NCBI RefSeq assembly: GCF_014202495.1
Contig: NZ_JACHHA010000005.1
Span: forward strand, 156,979 to 220,978
Source: Cerasibacillus quisquiliarum
GTDB taxonomy: Bacteria; Bacillota; Bacilli; Bacillales; Amphibacillaceae
DNA length: 64,000 bases
Reading direction: 5' to 3'
The position numbers and the translations under genes are program-made. The notes under the pieces are model-generated. The model did not search any database and was not told the origin of the DNA. It saw nothing but the letters and a program-made list of their open reading frames with translations. Below are positions 63,299-64,000 of the stretch, piece by piece (within the stretch, counting starts at the first letter, position 1; every line of letters begins with the position of its first letter).

Positions 63299-64000
63299 TT
63301 GTAGCGCCTCCTTTTACTTCTGTTCGATGTAAGGTATAAATCGCCCCCCCAAGAGTCACAGCCAAAATGAGTAAAAATCCAATGATACCTGATATAAATG
63401 TTATTAGCGTCATCTCAATAAATATAAACATAATGATAAAGCTTACCATCCACCCGAAACCTATCGATAATCCAGCCCATATAAGTACTTCTTTTATAAA
63501 ATAGTTCCGGATTGCTTTTTTCTCCCAACCGAGATATAGAAAAAGCTTAATTTCTAACTGACGTGTTTCCCACATACGACTAAGTGATTGATAGACTGTC
63601 GTTAAACTTAACACATATAACAAGACGATAACGAGGTAAAACAACCCCTCAACTTCTCCATGTACATAAGCACCGAGTCTTGTGAGTGTCGTATTTGCGA
63701 CCGTTTGTATTAGGAAGAATGGTAGAAAACATGTCAAAAGCGTCATTAGAAACAACTGAATACATGCGGCAATAATGCTTGATTTATAAAAATAAATATT
63801 TTGCATAACGACCGTTTTACCTTGTTTCTTAGGACGTCGTATTTTCTTTTTCTGTACGAAGCTGGCTAATACAAGTAAAAGTAGAAAGATAATACTCATC
63901 ACAGATGATAAAATAAGTGGTAACCAGTCATTGATATACATACCATAAACGGTAAAGCCAATCATCACGAGAGTAATAGGAATGCCTAACATCGTTATCC
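63273..64000 (-). CDS. FtsX-like permease, C-terminal part (partial)
   Basis: At least 240 residues of a membrane protein; the frame stays open to the window edge, so the true N-terminus lies outside. About six to seven helices are seen, with a stretch TRLGAYVHGEVEGLFYLVIVLLYVLSL and RQLEIKLFLYLGWEKKAIRNYF resembling the FtsX/MacB core cytoplasmic link. It partners the ATPase encoded downstream. Substrate unknown. Confidence 0.7.
   Translation of the reverse strand, partial: ITMLGIPITLVMIGFTVYGMYINDWLPLILSSVMSIIFLLLLVLASFVQKKKIRRPKKQGKTVVMQNIYFYKSSIIAACIQLFLMTLLTCFLPFFLIQTVANTTLTRLGAYVHGEVEGLFYLVIVLLYVLSLTTVYQSLSRMWETRQLEIKLFLYLGWEKKAIRNYFIKEVLIWAGLSIGFGWMVSFIIMFIFIEMTLITFISGIIGFLLILAVTLGGAIYTLHRTEVKGGATIGHQASSC

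Overview
The window is a chromosomal segment of a low-GC, endospore-forming Gram-positive bacterium of the family Bacillaceae. The gene content and several gene orders resemble Bacillus subtilis (yhbA/queG-yhbB-trmL, yheI-yheH/bmrCD, ythA-ythB-ythC, odhA-odhB). The AT-rich sequence and a NhaC-type antiporter would also suit the Oceanobacillus/Virgibacillus group, but the genus cannot be fixed from sequence reading alone. An alpha/beta spore protein, a YhcN/YlaJ lipoprotein and a Mn-catalase support a spore former. No rRNA, tRNA, CRISPR array or prophage was seen.

Layout. 0-12 kb: SASP, fumarase, a zinc phospholipase C-like protein, a UMF1 transporter, an IDEAL protein, a tyrosine-type T-box controlling a NhaC antiporter, methionine aminopeptidase, benzil reductase-like SDR with an M20 dipeptidase, a spore lipoprotein, YhdB and a membrane-anchored serine protease. 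12-16.2 kb: the bmrCD heterodimeric drug exporter, preceded by a promoter, a 25-codon leader ORF and an intrinsic attenuator. 16.4-25 kb: carbonic anhydrase, a second-type MurG, a MATE exporter and 2-oxoglutarate dehydrogenase E1/E2. 25-30 kb: trmL, yhbB, ogt, queG, fnr, dat. 30-34 kb: an S9 peptidase lying between two directly repeated, decayed IS1182-type elements. 34-44 kb: hydrolase, YhgE/Pip, CtaG, pentapeptide protein, preQ1 riboswitch-QueT, a structured RNA candidate, a TauE/persulfide dioxygenase/rhodanese operon, and a divergent HxlR/DoxX pair. 44-53 kb: solute symporter with a cre site, nucleoside hydrolase, cytochrome bd oxidase with its tiny CydS subunit, and a class V aminotransferase next to serA. 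52.8-58.4 kb: HAD phosphatase, HEPN-like/CBS protein and RtcB RNA ligase in one minus-strand operon, then gabD, YuzF and Mn-catalase. 58.4-59.5 kb: a third IS1182-type remnant carrying about 13 tandem 52-bp hairpin units. 59.5-62.6 kb: a TPP-riboswitch-controlled thiamine precursor ABC importer. 62.6-64 kb: an ABC exporter cut by the window edge.

The genes form several functional groups. preQ1 uptake (QueT) and the last queuosine step (QueG) fit salvage-based queuosine synthesis. The persulfide operon couples sulfur transfer, persulfide oxidation and sulfite export. The most interesting group is rtcB-HEPN/CBS-HAD: HEPN RNases typically leave 2',3'-cyclic phosphate and 5'-OH ends, which are the ends RtcB joins. 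A perfect 9-bp inverted repeat overlaps the predicted rtcB promoter, which suggests a regulated RNA cut-and-repair unit. This reading is an inference and has not been demonstrated.
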